From: Clostridium sp. OF03-18AA
GTDB lineage: Bacteria > Bacillota > Clostridia > Lachnospirales > Lachnospiraceae
Assembly (NCBI RefSeq): GCF_003478035.1
Contig: NZ_QUEP01000010.1
Location: forward strand, 334-64,333
Length of the DNA: 64,000 bases
Direction: 5' to 3'
Under the pieces are notes generated by a model. The model did not search any database. It was not told the DNA's origin and worked only from the letters and a program-made list of their open reading frames with translations. Of this stretch, positions 53,279-62,837 are shown piece by piece. Each line of letters starts with the position of its first letter. Positions within the stretch are counted from its first letter, which is position 1. The translations under genes and the position numbers were made by a program.

Positions 53279-54748
53279 TTAATCCTCCAGCCTCGGTCCG
53301 ATCTCCTTCGGGATCGGGCATTCGTAGATGCCGTTTGTCTCGGCCAACCATTCGTCGTGGGCTTTCTTTAAGATTTCCGGGCTTTCCATGGTCTTTAAGG
53401 CAGCCAATGCTATGGCCTCACCCGCATTTAACATTGCCTTGTGGGCGATCTCCGTGTTGCCGTGTGCGGTCATCTGCCAGGTGTGGGCGGCAGTGCCGAG
53501 AGTCGCTGTCGCCGTGGTACACATCGCCGTTGGGATCACATAGCTGGCATCGCCGACGTCGGTGGAACCCGCCTGGACCTTTCCAGTCCATACAAGCGGA
53601 GAGATCCGGGTGTGGAGCGGGCGGGCTTCGATCTCATCCAGATGATCTGCACCGAAGAGTTTCCGCAGGGACGCTCGCTTTGCCTCCTGTTCCTCCGGCG
53701 TCGCGGTCTCATGGAAGAATCTGGATGCCAGTGCAAAATCCGCCTCATCGTAAGCCGGAGCGCCGATCTCCTCCATGGACTCATGAAGAACTTCCGAGAG
53801 TACATGGTTCGGGATGTAATCGGAAAGACCTGCATAGAGCTCATATGTCATCTCAGTCCCTGTCATTTTTGCGGCGCCTTCTGCCACATCAACCACACGC
53901 CTGTAGATTTCCTTTACCTGCCAGGACTTTGGTGCGCGGATGAAATAGTGGACGCGGCTGTGTCCCTGGACAACATTTGGGGCGATTCCTCCGACATCAC
54001 GGTACGCGTAGTGGATCCTCGCGTCAGAGATGATATGTTCCCGAAGATAATTGACACCGACGCTCATGAGTTCCGCCGCATCCAGCGCAGATCTTCCGAG
54101 TTCCGGAGCTGCCGCTGCATGGGAGGTCACACCTTTGAAGTTAAAGAAGACGCTGACATTCGCCAGAGTGGACTCCGACCAGATTTCGTTCTTATCGCCC
54201 GGATGCCAGGTGAACGCCGCATCCACGCCGTCAAAGATTCCCTCTCTTGCCATGATCGCCTTGCCGTCGCCTTTTTCCTCGCTCGGGCATCCAAAAAGGA
54301 CCACGCTTCCCGCTTCCGGATGCTCCTCAAGATACGCTTTCACTGCAAGCGCTGCCGCCATGGCTCCCGCACCGAGCAGGTTGTGACCGCAGCCATGTCC
54401 GTCCGGGTTTTCCCCTTCGGCTTTCTTTCTCATCGTGCAGCCGCCTTCCTGGGACAGCTCCGGAAGAGCGTCATATTCCGCTAAAAATCCGATCACCGGC
54501 TTTTCTGTTCCATATGTAGCTTTAAATGCCGTCGGCATGCCGCCGACTCCCATTTCCACCTGGAATCCTTCTTTTTTCAGAACATCCTCGTAGAGTTTTG
54601 CGGTCTTAAATTCATGAAAGCCTGTCTCCGCATAATCAAAAATTTTGTCACTCACCTCGACGATCAGGTCTTTTTTGTCCGCAACTGCTTTTAAAACAAA
54701 TTCTTTTTTATCCATCGCTTCTGTCCGGGATCCGGATCTTCCTTTCAT
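53279..54748 (-). CDS. M20 family amidohydrolase, AbgB-like
   Basis: 489 residues. Related to subunit B of p-aminobenzoyl-glutamate hydrolase, a metallopeptidase fold. Metal ligands are in DGHGCGHNLLG, CPSEEKGDG and the His of TWHPGD. The dimerisation domain (about 205-330) has HAAAAPELGRSALDA. No abgA-type partner is adjacent, so it may act alone on an N-acyl or aminoacyl amide. The start is uncertain: an internal ATG ten codons in (MDKKEF) is possible, and neither has a clear ribosome binding site. Divergent from the LysR gene. Confidence 0.9.
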   Translation of the reverse strand: MKGRSGSRTEAMDKKEFVLKAVADKKDLIVEVSDKIFDYAETGFHEFKTAKLYEDVLKKEGFQVEMGVGGMPTAFKATYGTEKPVIGFLAEYDALPELSQEGGCTMRKKAEGENPDGHGCGHNLLGAGAMAAALAVKAYLEEHPEAGSVVLFGCPSEEKGDGKAIMAREGIFDGVDAAFTWHPGDKNEIWSESTLANVSVFFNFKGVTSHAAAAPELGRSALDAAELMSVGVNYLREHIISDARIHYAYRDVGGIAPNVVQGHSRVHYFIRAPKSWQVKEIYRRVVDVAEGAAKMTGTEMTYELYAGLSDYIPNHVLSEVLHESMEEIGAPAYDEADFALASRFFHETATPEEQEAKRASLRKLFGADHLDEIEARPLHTRISPLVWTGKVQAGSTDVGDASYVIPTAMCTTATATLGTAAHTWQMTAHGNTEIAHKAMLNAGEAIALAALKTMESPEILKKAHDEWLAETNGIYECPIPKEIGPRLED

Positions 54749-54935
54749 TGTTTTTTTGTCTGACTGCTCTTCACGAGCAAAAATTTTTCAAGTCGTATTT
54801 CCATATGTTGCAGCGGCAGCAGCAGACTTTACTGCTGACTTTCCACATCTCTCCTATTTGACAGATCCATTGTTTTCGAATAGACTTAATTATACTATTT
54901 TTATGATTTTTTTACAACAAAGGAGCTACCTCTAA

Positions 54936-55883
54936 ATGAATCTTCAAAACATGCAATATCTCCTCGAGATCTCCGACTCCGGCTCTCTGTCGGCGGCCGC
55001 AAAGCGGCTGTCTGTGACCCAGCCGTACCTGAGTAAAGTTCTCCGTGATACAGAAAAAGAATACGGGATCACGATCTTTACCCGCGGAAAAACAGGGATC
55101 ATCCCGACGGAATCCGGACGTCTGTTTCTCGATATGAGCCGGGATCTCCTTGAACATGCAGAGCAGTTCCGCCAGACATTCCGGGAGCACCCGGACTCCT
55201 GCCGTCTTCGGATTGCTGCAGACTGCTGTTTTCCTGAGAATGATGCCCTGAGTAAGACGATCCATGCCTTTTCTGATCAGCACGATCGGACATTCCGCCT
55301 TTTTTACCGCGAGCTGGCAGGACACGAAGTCATCCGGGAACTCGATGCCGGACATGCAGATATCGGTTTCATCGTGTATCCGGAATCCCAAAACGAAAAG
55401 GTACAGGAGCTTCTGGCTCTTCACAGTCTGGAAGAACAGATCCTGTTTCACTCTCCCCTTCAGCTTTTCTGCCGGAATGCCCATCCGGTTCTGAAGGATC
55501 CAAATGCACTGACTCAGGAGCTTTTCGATCAATACAGTTTTGTTCTGCATTCCGCCGAAGCGGCATCCCAGATTTCTGCAGAAAGCAGCATTCTGAACGG
55601 AATCCAGTCTCTTATCCGTCAGGATCAGCTCTCCGGGATTACCTATGTGAACAGCCGTGCTTCTTTTTACAGCATCATCGAGCAGACGGATTCGATCGGG
55701 ATCGGCATTGCTCCGCTTCATGACCGTGAAAAATCCCCTGAGATCACCGCGCTTCCGGTTCCGGAGTGGTTGTGGCCCGAGAGCGGGCACAATCGTGAGC
55801 TTGTTGCTTCCTGCATCTTCCGCAATCGTGTACGCCTCTCCCCGGCAGCCCAGATGTACCTTGCTGAACTCTCCCGCCTGTAA
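54936..55883 (+). CDS. LysR family regulator
   Basis: 315 residues. N-terminal winged helix (1-60, SGSLSAAAKRLSVTQPYLSKVL) and a periplasmic-binding-type effector domain (about 90-300). It is divergent from the AbgB-like amidohydrolase with 187 bases between them, the classic arrangement for a LysR activator and its target. The promoter area is AT-rich; I could not fix a T-N11-A site. Confidence 0.93.
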   Translation: MNLQNMQYLLEISDSGSLSAAAKRLSVTQPYLSKVLRDTEKEYGITIFTRGKTGIIPTESGRLFLDMSRDLLEHAEQFRQTFREHPDSCRLRIAADCCFPENDALSKTIHAFSDQHDRTFRLFYRELAGHEVIRELDAGHADIGFIVYPESQNEKVQELLALHSLEEQILFHSPLQLFCRNAHPVLKDPNALTQELFDQYSFVLHSAEAASQISAESSILNGIQSLIRQDQLSGITYVNSRASFYSIIEQTDSIGIGIAPLHDREKSPEITALPVPEWLWPESGHNRELVASCIFRNRVRLSPAAQMYLAELSRL

Positions 55884-55932
55884 AGGAAACAAAGCCTGGC
55901 ACCTTCGCGTACCGGGTGCAGTCGTTTGTGAT

Positions 55933-55995
55933 AAAAAAGCTCCCGAAAAGAACCACATCATATCTATAACATGCGGTTCCCATCCGGGAGCTTTT
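55933..55995. terminator. Bidirectional terminator
   Basis: AAAAAAGCTCCCG pairs with CGGGAGCTTTT; inner AGAACC-CA/TG-GGTTC continues the stem. It lies between the convergent LysR and phosphohexomutase genes. Confidence 0.82.
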
Positions 55996-56099
55996 CCTTT
56001 CTGCCCAAGTCTCACTGCTTTTCACAGCCATATCCTCAGGCACTCGATCTTAATTGTTTCGCAGCATCTTCCCTGCGCTTATCCCCACACTCTGGGATC

Positions 56100-57836
56100 T
56101 CACATCATCTTATCCACCATGCCCATCAGCTCATCACCGACGGCTTTGGACTTTGCCTCAGCATCATCAAGGGAGGTTCCCTTAACGCCATAGTAGAATT
56201 TGATCTTCGGCTCAGTTCCGGACGGACGGATGCAGAGCCATGCGCCGTCGTTCATATCGTAGTAGAGAACATTGGACTCCGGAAGGCCTGTCTCCTTTAC
56301 TTCTCCGGTCGCGATATCTGTGATCGTGTTCTTCTTATAGTCACGGGCAGAAGTCACCTCGTAGCCGCCAAGTGCCTTCGGCGGGTTCTTGCGGAAGTTC
56401 TCCATAATTTCCTGGATCTTTGCGAGTCCCTCAATGCCCTTTAAGCCGATGGATTTTACGGTATCCTTATAGTAACCGTACTTCTCGTACATGGCAACCA
56501 TAGCATCCCATAAGGTCATTCCTTTTTCCTTATAGTAAGCAGCAGCCTCACAGAGAGCAGCTGTTGCGGAGATCGCGTCCTTATCACGGGCATATGTACC
56601 GATCAGACAGCCGTAGCTCTCCTCCATACCGAACATATAGGTTCCCTTGCCGGTTGTCTCTTCTTTTAAGATCTGCTGACCGATATACTTGAAGCCGGTC
56701 AGAACCTCGACAAGCTTGCAGCCATAGTGTTTCGCAACGGCGTCAACTAGATTTGTGGTAACGATGGACTTTACGACCTCGCCGTCAAATGGGATCTTTC
56801 CTGCTGCCTGTTTCTGGCTTAACACATAGTCACATAACAGGGAGCCGGACATATTTCCGGTAAGCGGGATATATTCACCGGACTTTGTATCTTTTACATA
56901 GACACCGAGACGGTCTGCATCCGGGTCCGTTGCAAGAACAAGGTCCGCGTTCTTCTCCTTCGCAAGCTTTAAGCCAAGCTCAAATGCCTCGGCGGCTTCC
57001 GGGTTCGGGTAGCTTACGGTCGGGAAATCGCCATTCGGGAGTTCCTGTTCCGGAACCACATAGACATTCTCGAAGCCGATCTCTTTCATAACGCGGCGGG
57101 CCGGGATATTTCCGGTTCCGTGAAGCGGTGTGTAGACGATCGTGATGTCTTTCTGCATGCGGTTGATCGCTTCCTGATTTACGACCTGGGCTTTTACCTG
57201 GGCGATATATTTGTCATCGATCTCTTTTCCGATCACCTGGAATTTTCCGCTCTTTAACGCCTCTTCCTCGGTCGTCGTTTTCACGGTGGAGAGATCCTCG
57301 ATCGCAAGAACTTCAGCCGTTACCCCTTTATCATGCGGCGGTGTGAACTGTGCGCCGTCCTCCCAGTATACCTTATATCCATTGTATTCCGGCGGGTTAT
57401 GGCTCGCGGTGATGTTGATGCCGGCAATGCAGCCTAACTCACGGACTGCGAAGGACAGTTCCGGTGTCGGGCGCAGGGATTCGAATTTATACGCCTTGAT
57501 GCCGTTTGCGGCGAGTGTCATTGCAGCCTCCATGGCAAATTCCGGGGACATATGACGGGAGTCAAACGCGATCGCAACGCCCTTGTCTGCTCCGCCCTGT
57601 TTGATAATATAGTTGGCAAGTCCCTGAGTCGCGCGGCGGACTGTATAGATATTCATACGGTTGATTCCGGCACCGATGATTCCGCGAAGTCCTGCGGTAC
57701 CAAACTCCAGATCCATATAGAAACGTTCCTTGATTTCGTTTTCATCGTTCGCGATTGCGCGAAGCTCTTCTTTCGTCTTTTCGTCAAAGTACGGATTGGC
57801 AAGCCATTCCTGGTAGATCTTCATGTAATCCTTCAT
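56100..57836 (-). CDS. Phospho-sugar mutase (phosphoglucomutase/phosphomannomutase)
   Basis: Interconverts hexose 1- and 6-phosphates. It has 578 residues from the ATG at 57836 (GGGGAG 7 bases upstream). The phosphoserine loop is TASHNPPEYNGYK, magnesium-binding DPDADRLG, the sugar loop GMEESYGCL, and the C-terminal phosphate-binding RPSGTEPKIKFY. Length and motifs match the Bacillus PgcA group used for UDP-glucose and cell-wall glycan synthesis. A 5' leader hairpin (GGCAGAAA/TTTCTGCC, 57869-57890) precedes it. Confidence 0.95.
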   Translation of the reverse strand: MKDYMKIYQEWLANPYFDEKTKEELRAIANDENEIKERFYMDLEFGTAGLRGIIGAGINRMNIYTVRRATQGLANYIIKQGGADKGVAIAFDSRHMSPEFAMEAAMTLAANGIKAYKFESLRPTPELSFAVRELGCIAGINITASHNPPEYNGYKVYWEDGAQFTPPHDKGVTAEVLAIEDLSTVKTTTEEEALKSGKFQVIGKEIDDKYIAQVKAQVVNQEAINRMQKDITIVYTPLHGTGNIPARRVMKEIGFENVYVVPEQELPNGDFPTVSYPNPEAAEAFELGLKLAKEKNADLVLATDPDADRLGVYVKDTKSGEYIPLTGNMSGSLLCDYVLSQKQAAGKIPFDGEVVKSIVTTNLVDAVAKHYGCKLVEVLTGFKYIGQQILKEETTGKGTYMFGMEESYGCLIGTYARDKDAISATAALCEAAAYYKEKGMTLWDAMVAMYEKYGYYKDTVKSIGLKGIEGLAKIQEIMENFRKNPPKALGGYEVTSARDYKKNTITDIATGEVKETGLPESNVLYYDMNDGAWLCIRPSGTEPKIKFYYGVKGTSLDDAEAKSKAVGDELMGMVDKMM

Positions 57837-58045
57837 GTTTTGACTCCCCTCATGCATTATTTTCTTTTGGCAGAAACGGTAATTTCTGCCGCCTGCAATA
57901 TAAATTTATTATATTACATCTTGGACGAAAAATAAAGTTGTTTCCGATCCGAAATGTGAAGGATCGGATCATGCATTCAGAATAAAATATATTTTTTTCT
58001 GATATGATCCATATCCATTCAATATCATAACTCTCAATAATCTAC

Positions 58046-58074
58046 TTGTTTCATACCGAAAAAACTCCTATAAT
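58046..58074 (+). promoter_or_regulatory. Promoter of the CoA-transferase gene
   Basis: TTGTTT (58046-58051), 17 bases, TATAAT (58069-58074). Confidence 0.8.
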
Positions 58075-58132
58075 GAACATATATGGTATCGTTCATGTTT
58101 TACCGAAAATATTATATAGTGAGGGATTACAT

Positions 58133-59455
58133 ATGGAAAATTTTAAAAGTAAATTTGTGACTGCAGAAGCTGCCGTTGCGGCTGCTGTAAAAGACGGTGA
58201 CTGGGTCGACTATGGATTCGGCGGCGGATATCCGGAGCTTCTTGACAAGGCGCTCGCCGCAAGAAAAGGTCATTTAAAAGATGTGAAAGTTCGCGGCGGT
58301 CTTGTGATCCGCCCGCGCATTGAGGTCGTTGAGGCTGATCCGGAACAGGAGAGCTTCTCCTACTACAGCTGGCATATCGGTGACTATGAACGGAAACTCC
58401 AGACCCGTGGTCTCGTAAAATTCATGCCTGTGGTACTCCGCCTTCTCCCGACGCTCTACCGCCAGCGCTATATCCGGACAGATGTTGCCTTCGTCCCGGT
58501 ATCTGCCCCGGATGAGAACGGCTACTGCGGTCTCGGCATCTCAAACTTCGCATGGAGAACCATGTTTGAGAGTGCAAGAACTGTGATCTTTGAGATCAAT
58601 GAACATTATCCGAAGCTTCAGGGTGTGGACGGTTCCCACCGTGTCCATCTCTCCGAGGCGGATTATATCGTAGAGGGCGAACATGAACCGCTTCCGGTAA
58701 GAACCTACAAAGCTCCGTCTGAGACAGATATCCAGATTGCGAAGCTCGTCGTAAACGAGATTCCGGACGGCGCTGTCCTTTCTCTCGGTGTCGGCGGCGT
58801 TCCGTTCACCGTTGCAAACATGTTGGCGGAGTCTGACCTAAAAGACCTTGGCTGTCATACCGGAACCATCAGTGACGCTTACTTAAACCTCTGGAAAGCC
58901 GGAAAGCTCACAAATGCGAAGAAAGAATTCGATACCGGTCTCTCCACATGGAACCTCGCGATGGGCTCCCAGGAGTTCTATGACTGGATCTCTGAAAATC
59001 CGAAGCTTTTCCACCCGGCTGACCTCGATTATGTCCATGATCCGCAGCGCATCGGAACCATGAAGAATGTCATCAGCATCAATGGCGGCGTGCAGCTTGA
59101 CCTGATGGGTCAGGAGAATGCTGAGTCCGCGGGAACCCGCCAGCTCTCCGGCATCGGTGGACAAATGGATTTCCTTGAGGGCGCTTACCGCTCCGTCGGA
59201 GGAAAAGGATATATCTGCATCAACTCCGCGAGAAAAGCAAAGGACGGCACCTTAAAGTCTAACATCGTTCCGTTCATTCCGGGCGGCTCCACCGTATCCG
59301 CTCCACGTACCATGATCCAGAGCGTTGCGACCGAGTACGGTATTGCGAACCTCTCCGGAAAGACCTTAAGAGAGCGCGCCGAGGCCATGATCGCGATTGC
59401 GCACCCAGATTTCAGGGATGAGCTGGAGCAGTATGCAAAAGAGGCGTTCCACTAA
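58133..59455 (+). CDS. Acetyl-CoA hydrolase/CoA-transferase family protein
   Basis: 440 residues from the ATG at 58133 (GAGGG), the length of butyryl-CoA:acetate and 4-hydroxybutyrate CoA-transferases. Conserved features include VPVSAPDENGYCGLG, SLGVGGVP and GTRQLSGIGGQMDFL. At the place where these enzymes usually read H-T-E or H-S-E, the Glu that carries the covalent intermediate, this protein has H242-T243-G244. It may therefore be a hydrolase, use another residue, or have lost activity. It has its own promoter and a terminator at 59478. Confidence 0.85.
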   Translation: MENFKSKFVTAEAAVAAAVKDGDWVDYGFGGGYPELLDKALAARKGHLKDVKVRGGLVIRPRIEVVEADPEQESFSYYSWHIGDYERKLQTRGLVKFMPVVLRLLPTLYRQRYIRTDVAFVPVSAPDENGYCGLGISNFAWRTMFESARTVIFEINEHYPKLQGVDGSHRVHLSEADYIVEGEHEPLPVRTYKAPSETDIQIAKLVVNEIPDGAVLSLGVGGVPFTVANMLAESDLKDLGCHTGTISDAYLNLWKAGKLTNAKKEFDTGLSTWNLAMGSQEFYDWISENPKLFHPADLDYVHDPQRIGTMKNVISINGGVQLDLMGQENAESAGTRQLSGIGGQMDFLEGAYRSVGGKGYICINSARKAKDGTLKSNIVPFIPGGSTVSAPRTMIQSVATEYGIANLSGKTLRERAEAMIAIAHPDFRDELEQYAKEAFH

Positions 59456-59477
59456 AAAATAAAAAGTTCCATATTGA

Positions 59478-59536
59478 AAAAATCTGCGGCAGAATCCGAT
59501 GATATTCCACTCACCGGATTTCTGCCGCAGATTTTA
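59478..59536 (+). terminator. Terminator of the CoA-transferase gene
   Basis: AAAATCTGCGGCAGAA-TCCG pairs with CGGA-TTTCTGCCGCAGATTTT (one bulged T). Confidence 0.8.
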
Positions 59537-59680
59537 TCTCAACCATATAAGACTCCTGCCTCATTGACAAGGATCTACCTGCTCCATCACAGACGTTTTT
59601 TCTGTGTATCCTAAAACTTCTCATCCCTGCACAAGATGTCAAAATCCTGCATGAGTTGTACTTTCAGGACAGTAAAACTT

Positions 59681-59689
59681 TGTTATAAT
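59681..59689 (+). promoter_or_regulatory. Likely promoter of the histidine kinase gene
   Basis: Extended -10, TG-T-TATAAT (TATAAT 59684-59689). No clear -35. Confidence 0.5.
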
Positions 59690-59722
59690 GGAACATATAG
59701 AAACGAGAGGAGATTGTTGAGT

Positions 59723-61057
59723 ATGAACAGCCCATTCTGGTCCCTTGTCATGCGGTATTTTCTGGAATTTTTTTCAATGGTGCCCTGTGCGGTCCTCTGC
59801 TTTCTTCCGGTTCAGGACCGGCTCCGCATAAAACCGCTGAATATTTTTCTCACCGGTATCCCGCTCTCGATCCTCTGGGCTTTCGCCGGAGGCCTCGTCT
59901 GCGCAGACTTCGGGATTGCGAGAGACTTCTGGATCCTGCCGTCCTTTATCCTGTTTGCGGTATTCTTCCATCGGGTCTGTGATCTCGCCCTCTGGAAGCC
60001 GTTCAGTATCCTGATCGCCGTCTGCGCGGTCTTCTCCTGTATCACAAACCTGACACTCGTCGCAGATGCCCTCATTGACCGGACGAACACCTCCGGTCTG
60101 TTCACGCTTCCGGGCGCGGGGATCCACCTGCTGCTCTCCGTTCTCATCATGGCCATCGTATGGTATCCGGCAACCCATGCCGCGAAATGGCTGGTGGACG
60201 ATATCGAAATGGCGAAGACCTGGTATATATTCTGGGTATTCCCGGCGGCATTCTTCTTGCTGAACCGTCTGATCCGTCCGCGCTACTACGAGACGCTCTA
60301 CACGAACCGGGTCATGAAGTTTTATCCGATTTTAATTCTGGCGCTTCTGACATTCCTCCTGCTCTTCTATTTTATGTTCTACCTGATGGCATCGGAGATG
60401 AACCAGAACACGAGACTTTTGAGGGAAAATGAGCTTTTGCAGCTCCAGAGCGCCCAGTACCGCAATCTCCAGCGCTCCATCGACGAGACGCGGATCGCCC
60501 GCCATGATCTCCGTCAGCATCTCACGGTGCTCTCGGGATACGCGGCGAACAAAGATCTTGACGCGATCTCAGACTATCTCGCGTCCTTCCGGAAACATAT
60601 GATGCCGGAATGGCTGCCTGCTTACTGTGAAAATCAGGCTGTCAACGCGATCCTTAGCTACTACGCGCAGATTGCGGAAAAAGCCGGAACTGCTCTGGAG
60701 ATCCAGGCACAGATGGAAAAGGAAATACCGGTCCCGGAACCGGAATTCTGCGTGCTTTTGGGAAATTTACTGGAAAACGCGGTGGACGCATGTCGGGAAA
60801 ACAATGAAAGCGGCGCGATCAAGGTCCATATCCGCCAGACCGGCACCTCCCTCATAGCCATCACGGTGGACAATCCCTGCAGAAAGCCTCCAGTTCTCGA
60901 AGGAAAGCGTTTTCTCTCCACAAAGCACAGTGGCCTCGGCATAGGCACACAGTCCATCCGGCTCATCGCTGAACGACACCGTGGAGATGCGCGTTTTGAA
61001 TGGAAGAACGGAATGTTCTACGCATCAGTGATCTTAATTCCGTCTGCGGAGTCATGA
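59723..61057 (+). CDS. Orphan GHKL-domain sensor histidine kinase
   Basis: 444 residues from the ATG at 59723 (AGGAG upstream). About six membrane helices (residues 10-225) make a sensor domain of the AgrC/DUF4407-like type. A short coiled linker leads to H261 in IARHDLRQHLTVL, the phosphorylated His. The N box is GNLLENAVDAC and the G box KHSGLGIGTQSI. AgrC-type kinases normally pair with a LytTR response regulator; none is adjacent. The gene before it is on the same strand but terminated. Confidence 0.88.
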   Translation: MNSPFWSLVMRYFLEFFSMVPCAVLCFLPVQDRLRIKPLNIFLTGIPLSILWAFAGGLVCADFGIARDFWILPSFILFAVFFHRVCDLALWKPFSILIAVCAVFSCITNLTLVADALIDRTNTSGLFTLPGAGIHLLLSVLIMAIVWYPATHAAKWLVDDIEMAKTWYIFWVFPAAFFLLNRLIRPRYYETLYTNRVMKFYPILILALLTFLLLFYFMFYLMASEMNQNTRLLRENELLQLQSAQYRNLQRSIDETRIARHDLRQHLTVLSGYAANKDLDAISDYLASFRKHMMPEWLPAYCENQAVNAILSYYAQIAEKAGTALEIQAQMEKEIPVPEPEFCVLLGNLLENAVDACRENNESGAIKVHIRQTGTSLIAITVDNPCRKPPVLEGKRFLSTKHSGLGIGTQSIRLIAERHRGDARFEWKNGMFYASVILIPSAES

Positions 61058-61131
61058 TAAAAACGATGAATGTTCCCGGGCAATTTCGATCGTTCGCTGT
61101 GATTTTTCAAACTATTTCGCTGTAATTTTTC

Positions 61132-61160
61132 TTGACTAACTTACATTAAAGTAGTAAAAT
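61132..61160 (+). promoter_or_regulatory. Promoter of the T-box controlled permease
   Basis: TTGACT (61132-61137), 17 bases, TAAAAT (61155-61160). Transcription should start near 61167, just before the T-box. Confidence 0.8.
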
Positions 61161-61184
61161 GATACCGTAAAAAATCGAAATACG

Positions 61185-61447
61185 CGTAGACGAAGAATAG
61201 TAGGCTGCAGGATTCCCCACAGAGAGCCGTGGTTGCTGGGAGCACGGCGGGATGAAACAGTTCGAACTCGCTTCTGAGCGGTTCCGCTGAAATTGAACGG
61301 TAGGCGGAAACGGGTTCTCCCGTTACAGGGAAAGGGTATCCGGCCGGTACCCTGTAAAGCAGCGTCTTCTATGGACGAATCAGAGTGGTAACGCGGTGAA
61401 AATCATCGTCTCTTCATGCAGCAATGCATGGGGAGATTTTTTTTTCG
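61185..61447 (+). promoter_or_regulatory. T-box leader, specifier CTC (leucine)
   Basis: A tRNA-sensing riboswitch. Stem I features are AGTA at 61199-61202 and ACAGAGAG at 61220-61227. The specifier loop GAA-CTC-GCTTCTGAGC has CTC at 61267-61269. The T-box TGGTAACGCG is at 61386-61395 (consensus TGGNACCGCG), and its TGGT would pair with ACCA of a tRNA with discriminator A, as in tRNA-Leu. The terminator at 61408-61447 (TCTC-TCATGCA/TGCATG-GGAGA, then nine T) forms when charged tRNA is bound. Uncharged tRNA-Leu should turn the gene on. Confidence 0.88.
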
Positions 61448-61536
61448 CTTAAATATCGCATAAATGCCGGAAGTGAAGCGTATTATGGCTTCATTTCACA
61501 CGAATTTCGATTGCAGAAAAAGGAGGTTCTAACATC

Positions 61537-62796
61537 ATGATTGCAGTTGCATCTTTAATCGTTCTGATCGCGGTTATCGCCTTCAGCGCAGTCACAAAAA
61601 AGAATGCCGGCGTTGTCGGTCTTGTCGCGGCATACATTTTCTCCATCGTAGCGGCAAAATGCGGCACCGAAATCAATGTCTCAAAAGTCGTGACCGGAAA
61701 CTGGCCGACGAGCGTATTCTTTATCGTTCTCGCCACCACATTCCTCTTTGGTATCGCAACCTTAAACGGCACCACGCAGGCACTTTCCAGGAACATCGTA
61801 TGCCTCGCAAGAGGAAACGCGAAGATCCTGCCGGTGATCTTCTTTCTCTTCGGCGCGATCATCTCCGCGGCAGGCGCAGGCGGACTGATCGTCGCAGTCA
61901 TCATGCCGATTGCTCTGTTCGTCGCAGTTGAAAACGGAATCTCAGTTTTGATGATGAGTCTTGTCACCATGGGCGGTATTATGGTCGGCGGCCTGTCCCC
62001 CCTTGCCATCAACGGAATCGTGGCACAACAGCTCTCCGTGGAAAACAATATCATCGGTGAAAGCCTTTCCGGTTACCTTCCGCTCTGGGGCGCATACGCC
62101 ACAGCCATGACGCTCTTCTCCATCGGTGCCTACTTCCTGCTCGGAGGTCTTCACCCGAAAAAGATGGAAAACGCTGCGACACCGCACTTTACGGGATTTG
62201 ATAAGAATCAGACTCTGACACTCGCCGCGATCCTCGTGGTCCTCATCGGCGTAATCTTTTTTGGACAGAATATCGGACTGATCTCCTTCGCGTGCGCGGG
62301 TGTTCTCTTAATGCTCGGCGCTGTCGACCAGAAAAAAGCCATCGCTGCTGTTCCGTGGAGCACGATCATCCTGATCTGCGGCATGTCCGTCCTGATCAGC
62401 GTTGTCAATACCTGCGGCGGCATCGCATTCTTATCTGACGGTCTTGAGAACATCATAGGCGAGAGAACTGCCCAGCCGATCATGATGGTACTCGGCGGAC
62501 TTATGGGCGCTGTCTCCAGTGGTACTGGAGTCGTTATGCCGACCCTGATCCCGCTCTCCGCGGAACTGAGCCAGACCTTAGGCATCTCCTCCATGAGCAT
62601 CGTGATCGGTGTCATCGTTGGAACCAACGGCGTCGTCATCAGTCCGCTGTCCACGGTCGGCGGCATCTGTGTCGGCTGCGCACCGGAGTCTGTTGATAAG
62701 GACAAGCTTTACAACCAGCTGCTGCTTGCTGCTGTCAGCTTTATCGTGATGAGCGTTGTTCTTTCCTTTATCGGAGTGTTCCGGATCTTTGGTTAA
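61537..62796 (+). CDS. MatC/SLC13-like permease under leucine T-box control
   Basis: 419 residues with about 11-12 membrane helices in two related halves. The halves carry GAIISAAGAGGLIVAVIMPIA and GAVSSGTGVVMPTLIPL; the N-terminal half has the pattern of the MatC-type dicarboxylate carriers. AAAGGAGG precedes the ATG. Because expression follows uncharged tRNA-Leu, the substrate is probably linked to leucine, for example a branched-chain 2-keto acid or an isopropylmalate-like dicarboxylate, but this is inference. Simple leucine permeases belong to other families. Confidence 0.85.
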   Translation: MIAVASLIVLIAVIAFSAVTKKNAGVVGLVAAYIFSIVAAKCGTEINVSKVVTGNWPTSVFFIVLATTFLFGIATLNGTTQALSRNIVCLARGNAKILPVIFFLFGAIISAAGAGGLIVAVIMPIALFVAVENGISVLMMSLVTMGGIMVGGLSPLAINGIVAQQLSVENNIIGESLSGYLPLWGAYATAMTLFSIGAYFLLGGLHPKKMENAATPHFTGFDKNQTLTLAAILVVLIGVIFFGQNIGLISFACAGVLLMLGAVDQKKAIAAVPWSTIILICGMSVLISVVNTCGGIAFLSDGLENIIGERTAQPIMMVLGGLMGAVSSGTGVVMPTLIPLSAELSQTLGISSMSIVIGVIVGTNGVVISPLSTVGGICVGCAPESVDKDKLYNQLLLAAVSFIVMSVVLSFIGVFRIFG

Positions 62797-62837
62797 AGCT
62801 TCCACGTTCCGTTTTACGTATTATCCGTATAAACATG

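Larger units (their letters stand above)
61058..61536 (+). other. Gene-free leader region before the permease
   Basis: It contains the promoter, the T-box leader and its terminator, then about 80 bases with AAAGGAGG before the permease start. No reading frame is evident. Confidence 0.6.

Noticed and set aside
61185..61447. Reading the structured leader as a tRNA gene or lysine/SAM riboswitch
   Set aside because: The TGGTAACGCG box with a following terminator, the AGTA and AGAGAG motifs and the specifier loop identify a T-box; no cloverleaf or other aptamer core is visible.
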